64,000 nt of DNA from Undibacterium sp. KW1. Lineage in GTDB: Bacteria > Pseudomonadota > Gammaproteobacteria > Burkholderiales > Burkholderiaceae_D. The notes below the pieces were generated by a model. That model saw only the letters and a program-made list of their open reading frames with translations. It was not told the origin of the DNA and made no database searches. Every line of letters begins with the position of its first letter. The first letter of the stretch is position 1. Shown piece by piece: positions 1 through 15,000 of this stretch. Made by a program: the position numbers and the translations under genes. Location: NCBI RefSeq assembly GCF_009937955.1, contig NZ_AP018440.1:62001-126000 (forward strand), given 5' to 3'.

Positions 1-3000
1 ATTCTGCTCTGCAGGCAAAGCTGAGCGGTACAGCAGACCCCTTGCATGACTCACTAAAACAAACTGAATACAATCTGCGCGGACAAATCAAAAACGCCTT
101 TGATGCCATGGGAAACAAAACAGCCTATGTCTACAACGCATTTGGTCAGCTCGCGCGCGAAAATCTCATTGCAGGCAATGTGGTGCTGGAGACTCATGCC
201 TACCAATATGATCATCGTGGTTTTAAAATTGCCGATACTGCAGGTGCTGGCCCGACAGTATCAACTCAATCCACGCAATTTGATGCATTTGGTCGCGTTA
301 CGGCAGTGACAGATGGAAACGGCCAAACAGTTACCAATCAATATGACAGAGATGGTCGCTTAATCGTCACGACGGATGGTAACAATGCGCAAAAGACCAT
401 GTCTTATGATGCCTTTAGCCGCACACTGGAGGTCAAAGATGCTTTAGGTCATTCAACTATCTACCGCTACAACGATGTTGAGCATAGTATGATTATGACT
501 ACGCCTGAAGGCTTGTCAACGAAAACCACCTACAACGGATCTGGACTGGTTTTCATGGTTGACGATCCTGTTGGTAATGCAGAGTATTACACCTACAGAA
601 ACGACGGCAGCATAGATTATGCATTGACTGAACATGCTAACAAACTTGTCCGTAATTATTACGACAATGCTGACCGCGTCATACAAACGACGGACAACGC
701 CGGTGTGATCACTCAGTTTACGTATGACACAGAAAACCGTGTCCTGACAAAAATCTTTGATCCGAACGGGCTCAAACTCAAGACCAGTTATACATACGAT
801 GCGCAAGGTCGCGTCAGCACTACTACCGATGCTAGCGGAGTCGTTACGCAGAATGAATACGACCTCAATGGAAACATTGCCAAAGTAACTGTCGATCCAA
901 CCGGTTTGAATCTGCAGACTGAATACACGCATGATGCTAAGGGCAGGGAACTGACAGTCAAGCGTAGCCAGGGAGGTGTTTTGGCTACCTCCGTAAAATA
1001 TGTGTATAACGATCAGGGACAGCGCATACAGGAAATCAAAGATCCTGATGGTCTGGCATTAACTACAGCCTATGAGTATGACGGTGTCGGCAATGTTATT
1101 CACGTTACCGATGGCAATGGACACGTCACGACGTATTCCTATGACGCAGCGAATCGTTTGCTTAGTACCACGGATGCTCTTGGTAACGTCAGTAGCAATG
1201 TTTACGATGGCATAGGCAACAAAATCAGTAGTACGGATGGGCTGGGAAAAACGACCACCTATAAGTACGACAAAGATAGCCGATTGCTTGAGCAAACGAG
1301 TCCGCTAGGTGTCGTATTGAAGTACACCTACGACGTCGGTGGTAACCGTATTACGGCAACCGATGGAAATGGGCAGGTTACCAAATACACCTACGACGTT
1401 GCGCACCGCGTACAGACAGTAACAGACCCACTGGGCCGTGTCCGTACCAATTTCTGGGATACATATGGACATTTAACAACTGAGAGAGATTGGTCTGGTG
1501 GCCTGACAAATCATTCTTATGATGCAGCCGGGCGAATGACTTCAGAGTCTGTTCCCTTTGGCAATCGTATTTATACATATGATGCCTCTGGTAATCGTCT
1601 GAGTGCGACGCAGCCAGGTAATCTGACTACCAAGTATACATATGATTCCGCGAACAGACTTACTTCACAGATCGATCCAGAGGGTAATGTCACCCGCTAT
1701 ACCTATGATGCTGTGGGCAATCGACTGACCGAAACCGACGCACGAGGTAATACAAAGAGCTATGCTTACAATGCGGCCAATCTGCTTGTGCAAGAGACGG
1801 ATCCATTAGGTAATAAAACGCAATATGCTTACGATGCGGCGGGTAATCGCATCAGTGCAACGTTGGCGAATGGCTCAAAAATTCTCTATGGCTATGATGC
1901 TGATAGCCAATTGGTCCAGGTTACAGATGCTGTTGGTAATATCACCCGCTATGGCTATGACGCAAATCATAACCGCACAAGCGTGACTGATGGATTGGGT
2001 AATATCAAACGCTTCGAGTTTGATGCGGCAAACCGACTGACCGCCGAGATAAATGCTCTTGGCAAGAGCAAGGTCTATGTCTACGATCTGAATGGAAACA
2101 GGACCTCGCAGAAGGATGAGAATGGTAATGTCACGCTCTATGAGTATGACAAGGCAAATCGTCTGATCAAAGAAACCAATGCATTAGGGCAGATAAAATC
2201 GTTTTCTTACGATGTAATGAATAACCTCATTAGCTCAAGTGAAAATGGGGTAACTGTTCAGCGAGAATACAACTACGATACGCCAGCTCAACTCACTCGG
2301 ATTTATGACAATACGTCCCTCCGGGAAGGTGATCTGCAATACACGCTGGATGACGCCAGAAACCGAACCTCGGTCTACATAGCCAGAAGAAATTCTCGCA
2401 TCTCCTACACTTACGATAAAAATGGACGGTTACTGACAGAAAAGGATGAGCTCAATAACGGTGTCGCAAAAACATATTCTTACGATGCCGTCGGCAATCT
2501 GATCAAATCTACAGATACCATGGGTCGTGTCACGACCTATACCTATGATGCCCTGAATCACCTGACAAAAGAAACAGATGCACTGGGTTACACCAGACTG
2601 TACGCCTACGATGTCATGGGTAACCGTACCAGCATCACGGACGAGAACGGCCATGTGACCCAGTTTGCTTACGATGGCGATAGCCGCCTTGTCAGCCAAA
2701 CTGATGCACTTGGGAAAGTAACGCAATACAGCTATGATGCCGCAGGTAATCGTACATTAGTCACCGACGCGTTGAACCAGGTCACGAAGTATGACTACGA
2801 TGCAGAACACAGGCTCATTTCCGTCACCGATGCGCTGGGTAACAAGACCAGCTATACCTATGATAATGTTGGCAATCGCACAGAAATAAAGGATGCCAAG
2901 GGCTTTGTCCAAAAAACGACCTATGATGCAGCTAATCGTGTTACCAGCCATATCGATGAACTTGGTGGAATCGAGACATACGCCTATGATGCAGGTGGAA

Positions 3001-6000
3001 GCCTTGCCTCAGTAATCGATGCAAACGGCGGTACGACCAGTTATACCTACGATACTGGCCACCGTCTGGTCAGCAAAACGGATGCTCTCGGCAAGGTAAC
3101 AACCTACAGCTACAGGAATTATGGCTATGAACGAGACCAAACCGTAATAAGCACCACTGATGCCAATGGCAATATTGTAGACGATATTGTCAATACCTCT
3201 GGCAAGGTGACCATGCATGGTCATGATTATGTATGGGCAAAAAATACATATGATGCTGCTGGCAATAAGATCGCATCCTATGATGAAAAAAATCAAGCCA
3301 CTACCTATGCCTACGATGACAAAAACCGTTTGACTAGCAAGACGGATGCACTTGGCAATAAAATCAGCTACGAATACGACGGAGTAGGCAATCTCACTAA
3401 AATGACAGATGCCAATGGCAAAGTCACCACCTACGTCTACGACGCCAACAACCAGCTCACCAGCACCACTGATGCGCTTGGTAATGTACAAAGCCAGAAC
3501 TACAATGCCGTAGGCAATATCAGTAGCAAAACTGACGGTAATGGCAATACCACCAGCTATTACTACGATGCTGATAATCGTCTGAACAAAACAGTCGACG
3601 CCTTGGGCGTAGCAGAAACCTACACCTATGACAGCGTGGGCAATCGTGCAACGGTCACAGACCGCAATGGCAATACCGTCAGCTACGAGTACAACGGCAA
3701 GCATCAACTCAGCAAGCTGACGTCTGCACTTGGTTTTAACGAAAGCTATGCCTATGACAAAGTTGGTAACCTCACCGCAGTCACCAACAAAAACGGCTTT
3801 ACGACGCTGTATGAATACGATGCCGATAACCGCATCACCAAAAAAACGGATGCACTTGGTTTCACCACCAGCTATACCTACGACAATGTGGGTAACCTGC
3901 TCAAGGAAATCAACACCAACGGCATCGTCATTACCAGTAATACTTACGATGACCACAATCGCTTGACCAAGACAGTTGATGCGCTCGGCAATACGACGTC
4001 ATACACCTACGATAATATTGGCAATCGCCTGACGATGACGAATGCCAACGGTAATCTCACCAGTTATAGCTATGATGCGCTCAATCGCATCAAGGTCGTG
4101 ACCGATGCATTGTCAAAGACAACGGTCTTTACTTATGATGCTGCTGGCAATCGCACCAAGATCACCGACAAGAATGGCAATGCCACCACTTATACGTATG
4201 ATGGCCTCAACCGTGTCGTGGCAGAGACTGATGCGCTAAACAACGTTACGTCTTACACCTATGATGCTGCCGGTAACCGCACCTTGCTGACCGACGCAAA
4301 TGGACACGCTATCACCTACATCTATGATGCTGACAATCGTCTCACGAGTATCAGGGACGCACTGAATCAATCCACAGTCATCGAGTACGATAAAGTTGGC
4401 AATAGCAGCAAAGTCATCGATGGCAATGGTCACGCGACCACCTACAGCTATGACGCTGACAATCGACTGGTCAGCGAACAAGACGCGTTGGGTCACATCA
4501 CCAGCTACGAATACGACAGCATAGGCAATCGCAGCAAAGTCATTGATGCCAATGCTCATGCGACCAGCTACACTTATGATGGCATGAATCGCGTCACCAG
4601 TCAGACAGACGCACTGGGCCATGTCACCACTATCGAATATGATGCCTTCGGTAATCGCAGCAAGGTCACGGATGCCAATGGCCATGCAGTCAGCTACACC
4701 TATGATGTCAACAACCAACTCCTGACTGAAAAAGATGCACTCGGCAAGATCAGCACGTATACCTATGATGCCATGGGTAACCGCATCACCAGTACCGATG
4801 CCAGAGGTAACACCACCAGCTACAGTTACGACAAGCTCAACCGCCTCATCAGTAGCACTGATGCATACGGCAAAATCACCAGCTTCACCTATGATGCCGT
4901 CGGTAACCGTATCAGCAGCATTGATGCCAATGGTGTCACTACCAGCTATGCTTATGATCTTGCAAACCACCTCATCAGTGAAACCGATGCCTACAACAAG
5001 GTAATCAGCTACGCCTATGACGCCAAGGGCAATCGCGTCAAAGTGACCGACAAAAATGGCCATGCCACATTGTACGTCTATGATGCTGATGACCAGCTCA
5101 CCAGCCTGACAGATGCAGATGGCAATGTGACTACCTATGCCTACGACGCAATTGGTAAGCTCACAAAACTGACCGACCCTAACGGCCATGTCACAAGCTA
5201 TACCTACGATGCAGCTAATCGCCTTGCTAGTGAAAAAGATGCGCTGGGCCAAATCACGTCCTATGCCTACGACGCCGTTGGTAACCGCACTACATATACA
5301 GACAGAAATGGCCACACCACGACTTATGTCTATGATGCCGATGACCGTCTTGTCAGCGAAACTGACCCTATGGGCTTTGTTACTGCCTATGAGTACGACG
5401 CCGTCAATAATCGCAGCAAGGTGACAGACAAAAACGGTCACGCCACGCTTTACACTTACGATGCCAATAACCGCATCAGCTCGGAAACTGATGCGCTCGG
5501 CAATGTCACTGCAATCAGCTATGATGCCAACGGTAACCGCAGCACAGTCACTGATGCCAAGGGCAATGTCAGCAGTTTTGCCTATGACAAGCTCAATCGC
5601 CTCGTTGCTCAGACGGACACACTTGGCAATGTCACCAGCTACACTTATGATGCAGTCGGTAACCAACTCAGCAGTACGGACGCCAACGCACATGTCCGTA
5701 CTGCCACCTACGACAAACTCAACCGTATGGTCACCCAGACCGATGCCTTGGGTAAGGTCACCAGTTTTATCTATGACGCTGTAGGTAATCGTATCAGCAG
5801 CACCAACGCCAGATTAGCTACCACCACTTACACTTACGATGCCGCCAATCGCCTTATCGCGCAGACAGATGCATTGGGTAAAATCAGCCGTGTAGATTAC
5901 GATGCAGCCGGTAACCGCGTTAAATTGACCGATGCGAACGGCAATGCGATAACTTACGTCTATGATGCGAACAACCGTGTTGCCAGCGAAACTGATGCTC

Positions 6001-9000
6001 TAGGCAAGATCACTGCCTATGAATATGATGCCGAAGGTAACCGTACCAAAACCACAGATGCCAACGGCCATGTCACCACCTTCGTCTATGACGCAGATGA
6101 TCGCCTGGTCAGTGAAACTGACCCTATGGGCTTCGTCACAGCCTATGAGTACGATGCAGTAGGCAAGCGCACCAAGGTGACGGATGCCAATGGTAATGCC
6201 ACCACTTATGCCTACGATGCCGATAATCGCGTCATCAGTCAGACCAATGCGCTGGGTCACGTTACCACCATAGAATACGATGCTCTGGGTAACCGTAGCA
6301 AAGTCACCGATGCCAATGGCCACGCTACCAGCTACACCTATGATGCTGAAAACCGTTTGCTCACTGAGACAGATGCTTTGGGCAATGTCACGAGCTACGC
6401 ATATGATGCGGTCGGCAATCGTATCAAGCGCACAGATGCGAATTTGCATGCAACCACGTATGCCTATGACGCCAATGACCGCCTGATTAGTGAGACAGAT
6501 CCTTTCGGCAAAGTCACGTCCTATACTTATGATGCCGTTGGCAACCGTGCCACCATTACCGACAGGAATCTGCATGTCACCAGCTTTGCCTACGACTTGC
6601 TGAACCGCGTAAGTAGCGAGACAGATGGTACAGGTGCTACTACCAGCTATGTCTATGACAATGTAGGTAACCGCATCAAGGTGACGGATGGCAATAACCA
6701 TGCCACTACCTATGTCTATGATGCTGATAACCGCGTCACCAGCATGACTGACGCGCTGAGCAAGGTCACCAGCTATGTCTATGATGCCGTTGGCAACCGG
6801 ACCAAGGTCACCGACGCCAATTTGCACAGCACTACTTACATCTACGATGCCGATGATCGCCTTGTCAGCGAAACTGATGCGTTGGGCCATATCACCAGTT
6901 ATGAATACGACAAAGTAGGGACTTTGACCAAGCGCACAGACGCCAATGGTCATGCAACGACTTATGCTTACGATGCCATTTATCGCCTGCTCAGCAAGAC
7001 TGATCCGCTCGCTCTGGTCACTGCCTTTGCCTACGATGCCGTCGGTAACCGCACCAAAGTAACAGATGCCAATGGTCATGCAACGACCTATACCTACGAC
7101 GCCGACAATCGCCTGACATCAGAAAAAGATGCGCTAGGCAATATCACAGCCTATGGCTACGACGCCGTTGGCAACTGTACCAAGGTGACAGACGCTAACA
7201 ATCATGCCACCAACTTTGCCTATGATGCAGAAAACCGACTCATCAGCCAGACCGATGCATTAGGCAAAATCACGACCTATGCCTACAATGATGGTGGCAA
7301 CCGTATCAAGATGACCGACGCCAACGGCCACAGCACCAGCTATACCTATGATGGTGTCAATCGTCTTGCCAGTGTCACCGATGCCTTGGGTAACAGTAGC
7401 TACCTCACTTATGACGGTATAGGTTTGCTGATCAGCCGTAATGAAGGAATAGGGCACGTCACCGGTTTCACCTATGATGCCGCCAACCACCTGATTAAGC
7501 AGACAGATGGCCTGGGTAATTTCAAGACCTTCGACTACGATGCTGTTGGTAACCGTACCAAAATGACCGATGCCAACGGCAATGTCACTACCTACGTCTA
7601 TGATGCCGACAACCGCCTCAGCAGTCAGACAGATGCCCTGGGTGACATTACCGGTTACATTTATGATGCCGTTGGCAATCGCGCCAAGTTCACCGATGCC
7701 AATGGCCATGCCACGACCTACGTATTTGATGCTGACGACAGACTCATCAGTGAAACCGATGCACTGGGGCAGGTCACAGCTTATGAATACGATGGCGTAG
7801 GCAAACTCACTAAACGCACAGACGCCAACGGACATGCCACGACCTACGTCTATGACGCAGTCAACCGCCTGTTGAGTGAAACTGATCCCATGGGTTTCGT
7901 GACATCTTACGTCTATGATGCGGTAGGTAAACTCACCAAACGCACCGACGCCAATGGCCATGAAACCAGCTTTACCTATGATGCCGATAATCGCCTGGTG
8001 ACAGAAAAAGACGCGCTGGGTAATATCACCAGCTACGACTACGACGCCGTTGGTAACCGCATCACCATGACAGATGCCAACCTGCACGTCACGACATATA
8101 CTTATGATGCAGATAACCGCCTGAGTACTGCAAAAGATGCCCTGGGCAATGTCACCAGTTATGCCTATGACGAAGTAGGCAATCGCGTCAAGGTCACCGA
8201 CGCAAATGGACACGCAGTCAAATTTTCCTTTGATAAAGCCAACCAGCTCATCAGCGAAACTGATGGCGTTGGCGCTGTAACATCCTATGCTTATGATAAG
8301 CAAGGCAACCTCATCACCAAAACCGATGCCCGTGGCGCTGTCACGACATTTGGATATGATGCTGCCAACCGCATGGTCAACCAGCAAGATGCTCTGGGCA
8401 AAATCACGACATTTGAATACGATGCCGTCGGCAAACGCACAAAGGCCATAGACGCCAATGGCCATGCCACAACCTATGCCTATGACGCCGATAATCGTCT
8501 TGTCAGCGAAACGGATGCGCTGGGTAAAATCACCAGCTACGCCTATGATGCAGTTGGCAACCGCACTAAAGCGACAGATGCCAATGGTCACTCCACAACC
8601 TATATCTATGACGCTGATGACCGCCTCACCAGTGAAACAGATCCGCTGGGCTATGTTACTGCCTATGAATATGATTCAGTCGGCAAACGTACCAAGCGCA
8701 CTGATGCTCATGGCAATGTCACCATTTTTGCGTATGATGCCGATGACCGTCTGGTCAGCCAGACCGATGCGCTGGGCAATGTCACCACCATAGAATACGA
8801 TGCAGTTGGCAACCGCAGTAAAGTCACTGACGCCAATGGCCACGCTACCAGCTATGGCTACAACGCCGCCAACCGCCTGGTCACGCAAACAGATGCACTC
8901 GGCAATGTCACTTCCTATGGCTATGACGCAGCCGGTAACCGCATCACCGTAACTGACCCCAATCTCAATGTCACCACCTTCAGCTACGACGCAGACAATC

Positions 9001-12000
9001 GTCTTGCAGGTGAAAAAGATGCCTACGGTAATACCATCGTCTATAACTATGATGCTGTCGGTAACCGCAGCAAAGTCACAGACAGGAACAATAACGTCAC
9101 CATCTATGGCTACGACTTACTCAATCGTCTCACAAAAGTCACCAATGCCCTTGGTGAAATAAGCACCTATGCCTATGATGATGTAGGTAATCGCATCAAG
9201 GCTACCGATGCCAATGGTGGCATCACAAGCTACAGCTACGACGCTAATAACCGCCTACTCACACAGACGGATGCGCTCGGCAATGTCAGTACTCTTGAAT
9301 ACGATGCAGTCGGCAATCGTAGCAAAATCACTGACGCCAATGGTCATTTCACTATCTACGTCTATGATGCTGACGACCGCCTGGTCAGTGATACAGACCC
9401 GTTGGGTCATGTCACTTCTTATGAATACAACAAAGTAGGCAAGCTGACCAAGCGCACTGATGCCAATGGCCATGTCACCACTTACAAGTATGACGACATC
9501 TACCGTCTCACCAGTGAAACAGACCCAATGGGTTTCATCACGGTCTACGCCTATGATGCCGTCGGTAATCGCACCAAAATCACGGATAAAAACGGCAATG
9601 CCCTTACTTACACCTATGACGCAGTCAACCGTGTCCTCAGTGAAAAAGATGCACTGAACAAGCTGACCTCTTATGCCTATGATGCTGCTGGCAACAGGAC
9701 TGCACTCACAGATAAAAATGGTCACACCACCACTTGGGGCTTTGATGCCGATAACCGCATCATCAGCGAAACCGACGCTCTTGGTAAAGTCACCAGTATT
9801 GAATACGACGCTGTCGGCAACCGCGTCAAAGTTACTGACCCTAATCTGAATGTCACCAAATATGCCTATGATGCACTCAACCGTCTGGCAATAGAGACTG
9901 ACGCATTAGGTAAATTCACAACTTATAATTACGATGCCGTCGGCAATCGCAGCAAGATCACCGACAAGAATGGTCATGAAACTACTTTCATCTACGATCT
10001 CGCCAACCGCCTGACAGGTCAGGTCGATGGCGTCGGCCAGCTCACCAGCTATGCCTACGATGCTGTTGGTAACCGTATCAAGACCACAGATGCCAACAAG
10101 CATGCCACCATTTTTGCATACGATGCTAATGACCGCCTCATCAGTCAGACAGATGCACTCGGTCAAGTCACCAGCCTGGAGTACGATGCCGTCGGCAATC
10201 GCACTAAATTTATTGATGGCAATGGCCATGCCACCAGCTATGCTTATGATGCAGATGACCGCCTCATCAGCCAGACTGATGCACTCGGCAATATCACCTC
10301 GTATGAGCTTGATGCCGAAGGCCACCGTATCAAACTGACAGACGCCAATGGCCATGCCACCAGCTACGTGTACGATGCTATTTATCGCCTGACCAGCGAA
10401 AAAGATGCATTGAACCACATCACCGCCTACGAATACGATGCCGTCGGCAACCGCAGCAAGATCACTGATGCAAACGGTCACGCCACCAGCTTCACCTATG
10501 ATGCCGTTGACCGCCTCGTCAGCCGTACAGATGCACTGGGCAAGACCGCAGGCTACACCTACGATGCCGCAGGCAACCGCGTCAGCACGACAGATGAAAA
10601 CGGCCATACCGTCAGTTACGCTTACGACAAGGTCAATCGTCTCATTACCCAGACAGATGCGCTGGGTTATGTAGTCGCATTTGAATACGATGCCGTAGGT
10701 AACCGCAGCAAGATGACAGACCAGAACGGTAATGTCACCAAATACGGCTACGATAGTAATAACCGCCTGTTCACAGTCACCGATGCCCTCAGTGGCATGA
10801 CCCAATACAGCTATGATGCCGTAGGTAACCGCATTAAAGTCACCGACGCCAATCAGCACAGCAATTATTTCCAGTACGATGCCGTCAATCAACTGGTTGC
10901 CAGTGTCGATGCCGAGGGTTATGTTGTCAGCCGTCACTATGACCAGGCAGGCAACCTCGCATCGCTAACACATTTCGCCAACAAGTTTGCAGTTGCCAAC
11001 TGGGATGGCAAAACGGTCATCAGCGTTACCGGCAATGCAGCCCTGGATCAGTCCGAGGGCTATGCCTATGACGCCGTCAACCGCCAGATTCAACACACCG
11101 ATGGTGAGGGCCATACCAGCAGCCAAAGCTATGATGCAGTAGGTAATGTCCTCAGTGTCACCGACGCAAATGGTCACGCCACTACAATGGCTTATGATGC
11201 CGTCAATCGCATGACGACTCAAACCAATGCCGTCGGTGCCACTAATACACTGGAATACGATGCAGTCGGCAACCGCAGCAAAGTCACTGATGCTTTAGGC
11301 AATGCCACCGGCTATGCCTACGATGCCAATAACCGCATGATCAGCTCTACGGCAGCCAACGGCATCATTACCGCCTTTGCCTACGACGGCATAGGCACCA
11401 TGATCAGCCGTACCGAGGCCTCAGGCAGTAGCAAAGCGGCCAAAACCAGTTGGGCTTACAATGCCGCCAACCAGAAAGTCAGCGAGACTGATGCCATGGG
11501 CGGCGTCACCACCTATGTCAATGACAAAGTTGGCAATCTCATCACCAAGACAGATGCACTTGGTAATAGTATCGTATACGACTATGACGCTAAAAACCGT
11601 CTGATCAAACAGACAGATGCACTTGAATTTGTCACCCAATATACCTACGACGCCAAAGACAATCTGCTCAGCACGACAGATGCGCGTCATGGCGTCGCAA
11701 GCAATAGCTACGATGCGAATGACAGACTGATCAGTGCAACTGACCGCAATAGCAATGCCACTACCCATGCTTACGACCAAAGCGGCAATGAAGTGCGTCA
11801 AAGCCGTGGCGGATTCACCGTTGAATACCGCTACAACCGCGCTGGCCAACGCACCGGCTTGACCGACGGTAATGGCTATGCCACAAACTTCGTTCTGGAT
11901 GCCGTTGGCAATGTCTTGCAAAGCAGCCAGCAGATAGACAAGAATGGCAAATACGCCACCACTACCTACACCTACGATGCAGTCAATCGCCGTGCATCAG

Positions 12001-15000
12001 AAAAGTCTGCTGAAGGTTACCTGACCACCTTCGCTTACGATCTGGTCAATAATCTCACCAGCAAAACCGGCCATACCAGTATTGCCGCCGGTGGGGCAGG
12101 GGATGTCGCTTACACCCAAAGCTACCGCTACGACACCGTCTATCAGATGACCGGCATGACCGACATCAACGGCGCCATCAGCAGCTTTGGCTATGACGAA
12201 CTTGGTAACCGCGTCAGCGTCGGCCAATTCATCGGTACCGCGCAAGAGCGTCATTCCAGCAGCAGCTATGACTTGCTGAACCGTAAAGTCACTGATATCG
12301 ATGTGCTCGGCAAAGTCACCAGCTATCAATACGACGCTGTTGACAACCTGCTCGTTACAACCGATGGTGACCGCGTCACCACCAATGTCTATGATGCTGT
12401 CCACAATCTGGTTAAATCGACTAACCCACTGGGTCACATCAGCCTGTTTGAATACGACGCCAATGGCAACAAGATCAGGCAAACCGTTGCTGCAGGCTTG
12501 GCAGAAGAGCAGAAATTCATCTACTCCTACGATGCAGAAAACCAGCTCGTCCTCAGCACCAACCTGACCATAGGCAACCGCAAGACAGCCATTGCCTATG
12601 ATGCGCTGGGTAACCGTATCAGCATTGCCGAGGTCAATGGCAGCACTATCAGTGAACAGACCTTCCACTATGATGCCAATCATAACGTCGATAGCAGTAC
12701 CGACAATGCCCACGTCAAGACCACTTATGTCTATGATGGTGCCGGCAACCTCATCAGCAGCACCGAAGCAAAAGGCACGGCAGGCAAAGAACGTACCACC
12801 AGCTACAGCTATAACCTCGACAAGCAACTCACCAGCATTACTGACCCCATGGGCTTCAGCACCAGCTTTGTCGTTGATGGCCGTGGCAACCGAGTACAGA
12901 TTCGCGATGCCGAAGGTCACCTGACGCAGCAGACATTCGACATCAGCAATCACCTGCTGACAGTGCAAACAGAAACTGCCAAGTTCACCAGCAACAACTA
13001 CAATATTGCCGGCAACCTGGTCAGTACAACTACAGGCAAGGCAGATGGCAGCGACGCCCGCACGGTAAGCTATGGCTATGACAAAAAAGACCGTGTCATT
13101 TCCACGATAGATGGCGAAGGCTATCAGACCGTCATCGGCTATGACCTGTTCGACAACAAGCTCAGCATCACAGGCGGCAACTTTGTTGCTACTCCGGCAG
13201 CGCCTGCAAATGCCCCAACTCCGGCGCCTGTTCCAGCACTCAGCGATGCCGACAAATCAGCGCTGTCCAAACCATCTACCCATACAGCTGTGTATGACAA
13301 GCTCAACCGTCTCATCAGCAGCACAGATGGTGAGGGCAATGTCACCACCTATGGCTATGACGCCCGTGGCAACCGCACCAGCGTTACCGAAGCCAGCAAT
13401 ACACGTCCCGCCACTACGACCTATACCTATGACGGTGCTGACCGCGTCATCAAGATCGTCAGCCCAGAAGGTGCAGAAACCATCTACACCTATGGCGAAC
13501 AACACACCACCAAGCCAGCGAGTGAAACACGCAAGAACCGCACTGGCCCGGCAGTCACTACTACCTATGATTACGATGCCAATGGCCGATTGATACAGCA
13601 AACTATTGCTGGTGTCAGCCTCATCAAGCACGAGTTTGATGTGCTCGGCAATGAAATCAGCACCACCAATGGTACACAAACCATCAAGCATGAATACGAT
13701 GTCGATGGCAGGGAAATCGCCAGCATAGACAATGCTGGCAAACGCACTGAATATACCTACGACAAAAACGGTAACCGCAACAGTGTCAAAGACGTTAAAG
13801 GCAACACCAGCTACTTCTGGTATGACGCCGATAAACGCATGGTCGCCAGCCTTGATGCCGAAGGCTACCTGACCAGTTACCAGTACGACACAGCGAATAA
13901 CCGTACCGGCATGACCCAGTACGCCGCCCGCTACACTGGTGGCATCAATCTTGGCCAGGTGCCGCAGGCTGCCCAGCAAGCCATGGACCGCAGCGTTGTT
14001 ATTGAATACGATAAAAACAACCACGTCATCGCCCAGACCACTGCAGACCATGTCCGCAGCGAGTTCGTCAATGACGGCGCAGGTAACAAGGTACTTGATA
14101 AAAACTTTGTCGATACCGCCGTCAAGCGCAACACCAGCTACAGCTATGACAATAATGGCCGCCTGCTGAGCAAGACCACAGCAGACGGCGTGACCGCTTC
14201 CTACACCTATGATGGGGCAGGGCGCGTCATCACAGAGCAACTCCAGAAAGCAGGCGAAGTCATCAAGCTCAGCCGCAATGCCTATGATCTTGATGGCCAC
14301 CTCGTCAGCACCACGCTCGACCCTAGTGGCATAGCCATCACCCAGACCCAGAAAGTCGATGATCTTGGCAATGTCCTGGAAAGTCGTGACGGCGAAGGCC
14401 GCCTGACCACCATGCAATATGACGCCATGGGCAGGCTAAAGCAAGTCAAGGATGCATCCGGCACAATCTTGCAGTCCTTTGACTACGACATCAACGGCAA
14501 CGTCACCAGTGAATACGGCAAGGACGGTCACAAGACCTATACCTATGATGCCAATAACCATCGCACCAGTGTCACTTACGACAGCGTAGGCAAGTTTGAA
14601 CTTGAAAGCGGTTACGGCACCAGCAATGGCCTGACCACCATGCAATACGATGCCGTGGGCAATGTCATCCAGGTCACCAATGCGGCTGGCTTTAAAACCA
14701 CCAATTACTATGACCGCGACAATCGCCTGATTGCCCAGCTTGATACCGACAATGTCCTGCATGAGTTTGACTATGACGCCTTTGGCGACAAAATCGGCGA
14801 ACGCATGTACATGACACGCCTGGACAAGTCAGCACAAGACCCGGCAGCTCGCCCGGTCGCACCGGCAGGCGAAATGCGCCTCTATGGTTTTGAGTTTGAC
14901 CAGATGGGCAGACAGGTGCGCAAGCTCTACCCGCAAGTCATCATCACCCATCTGGGCAATAGCGCCACCAGCAACCCCACGGCCAGCCAGAACCTGGAAA

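Noticed and set aside
1000..11900. Regular spaced repeats that could be taken for CRISPR or a minisatellite
   Set aside because: Units are ~126 bp, lack unique spacers and keep a single reading frame with YD motifs throughout.
3009..14417. Long minus-strand open frames opposite the Rhs gene (up to ~485 codons)
   Set aside because: They are mirror images of the repetitive YD codons: the translations repeat IG-DA-V-GIV-I-type text with the same period and have no ribosome sites.
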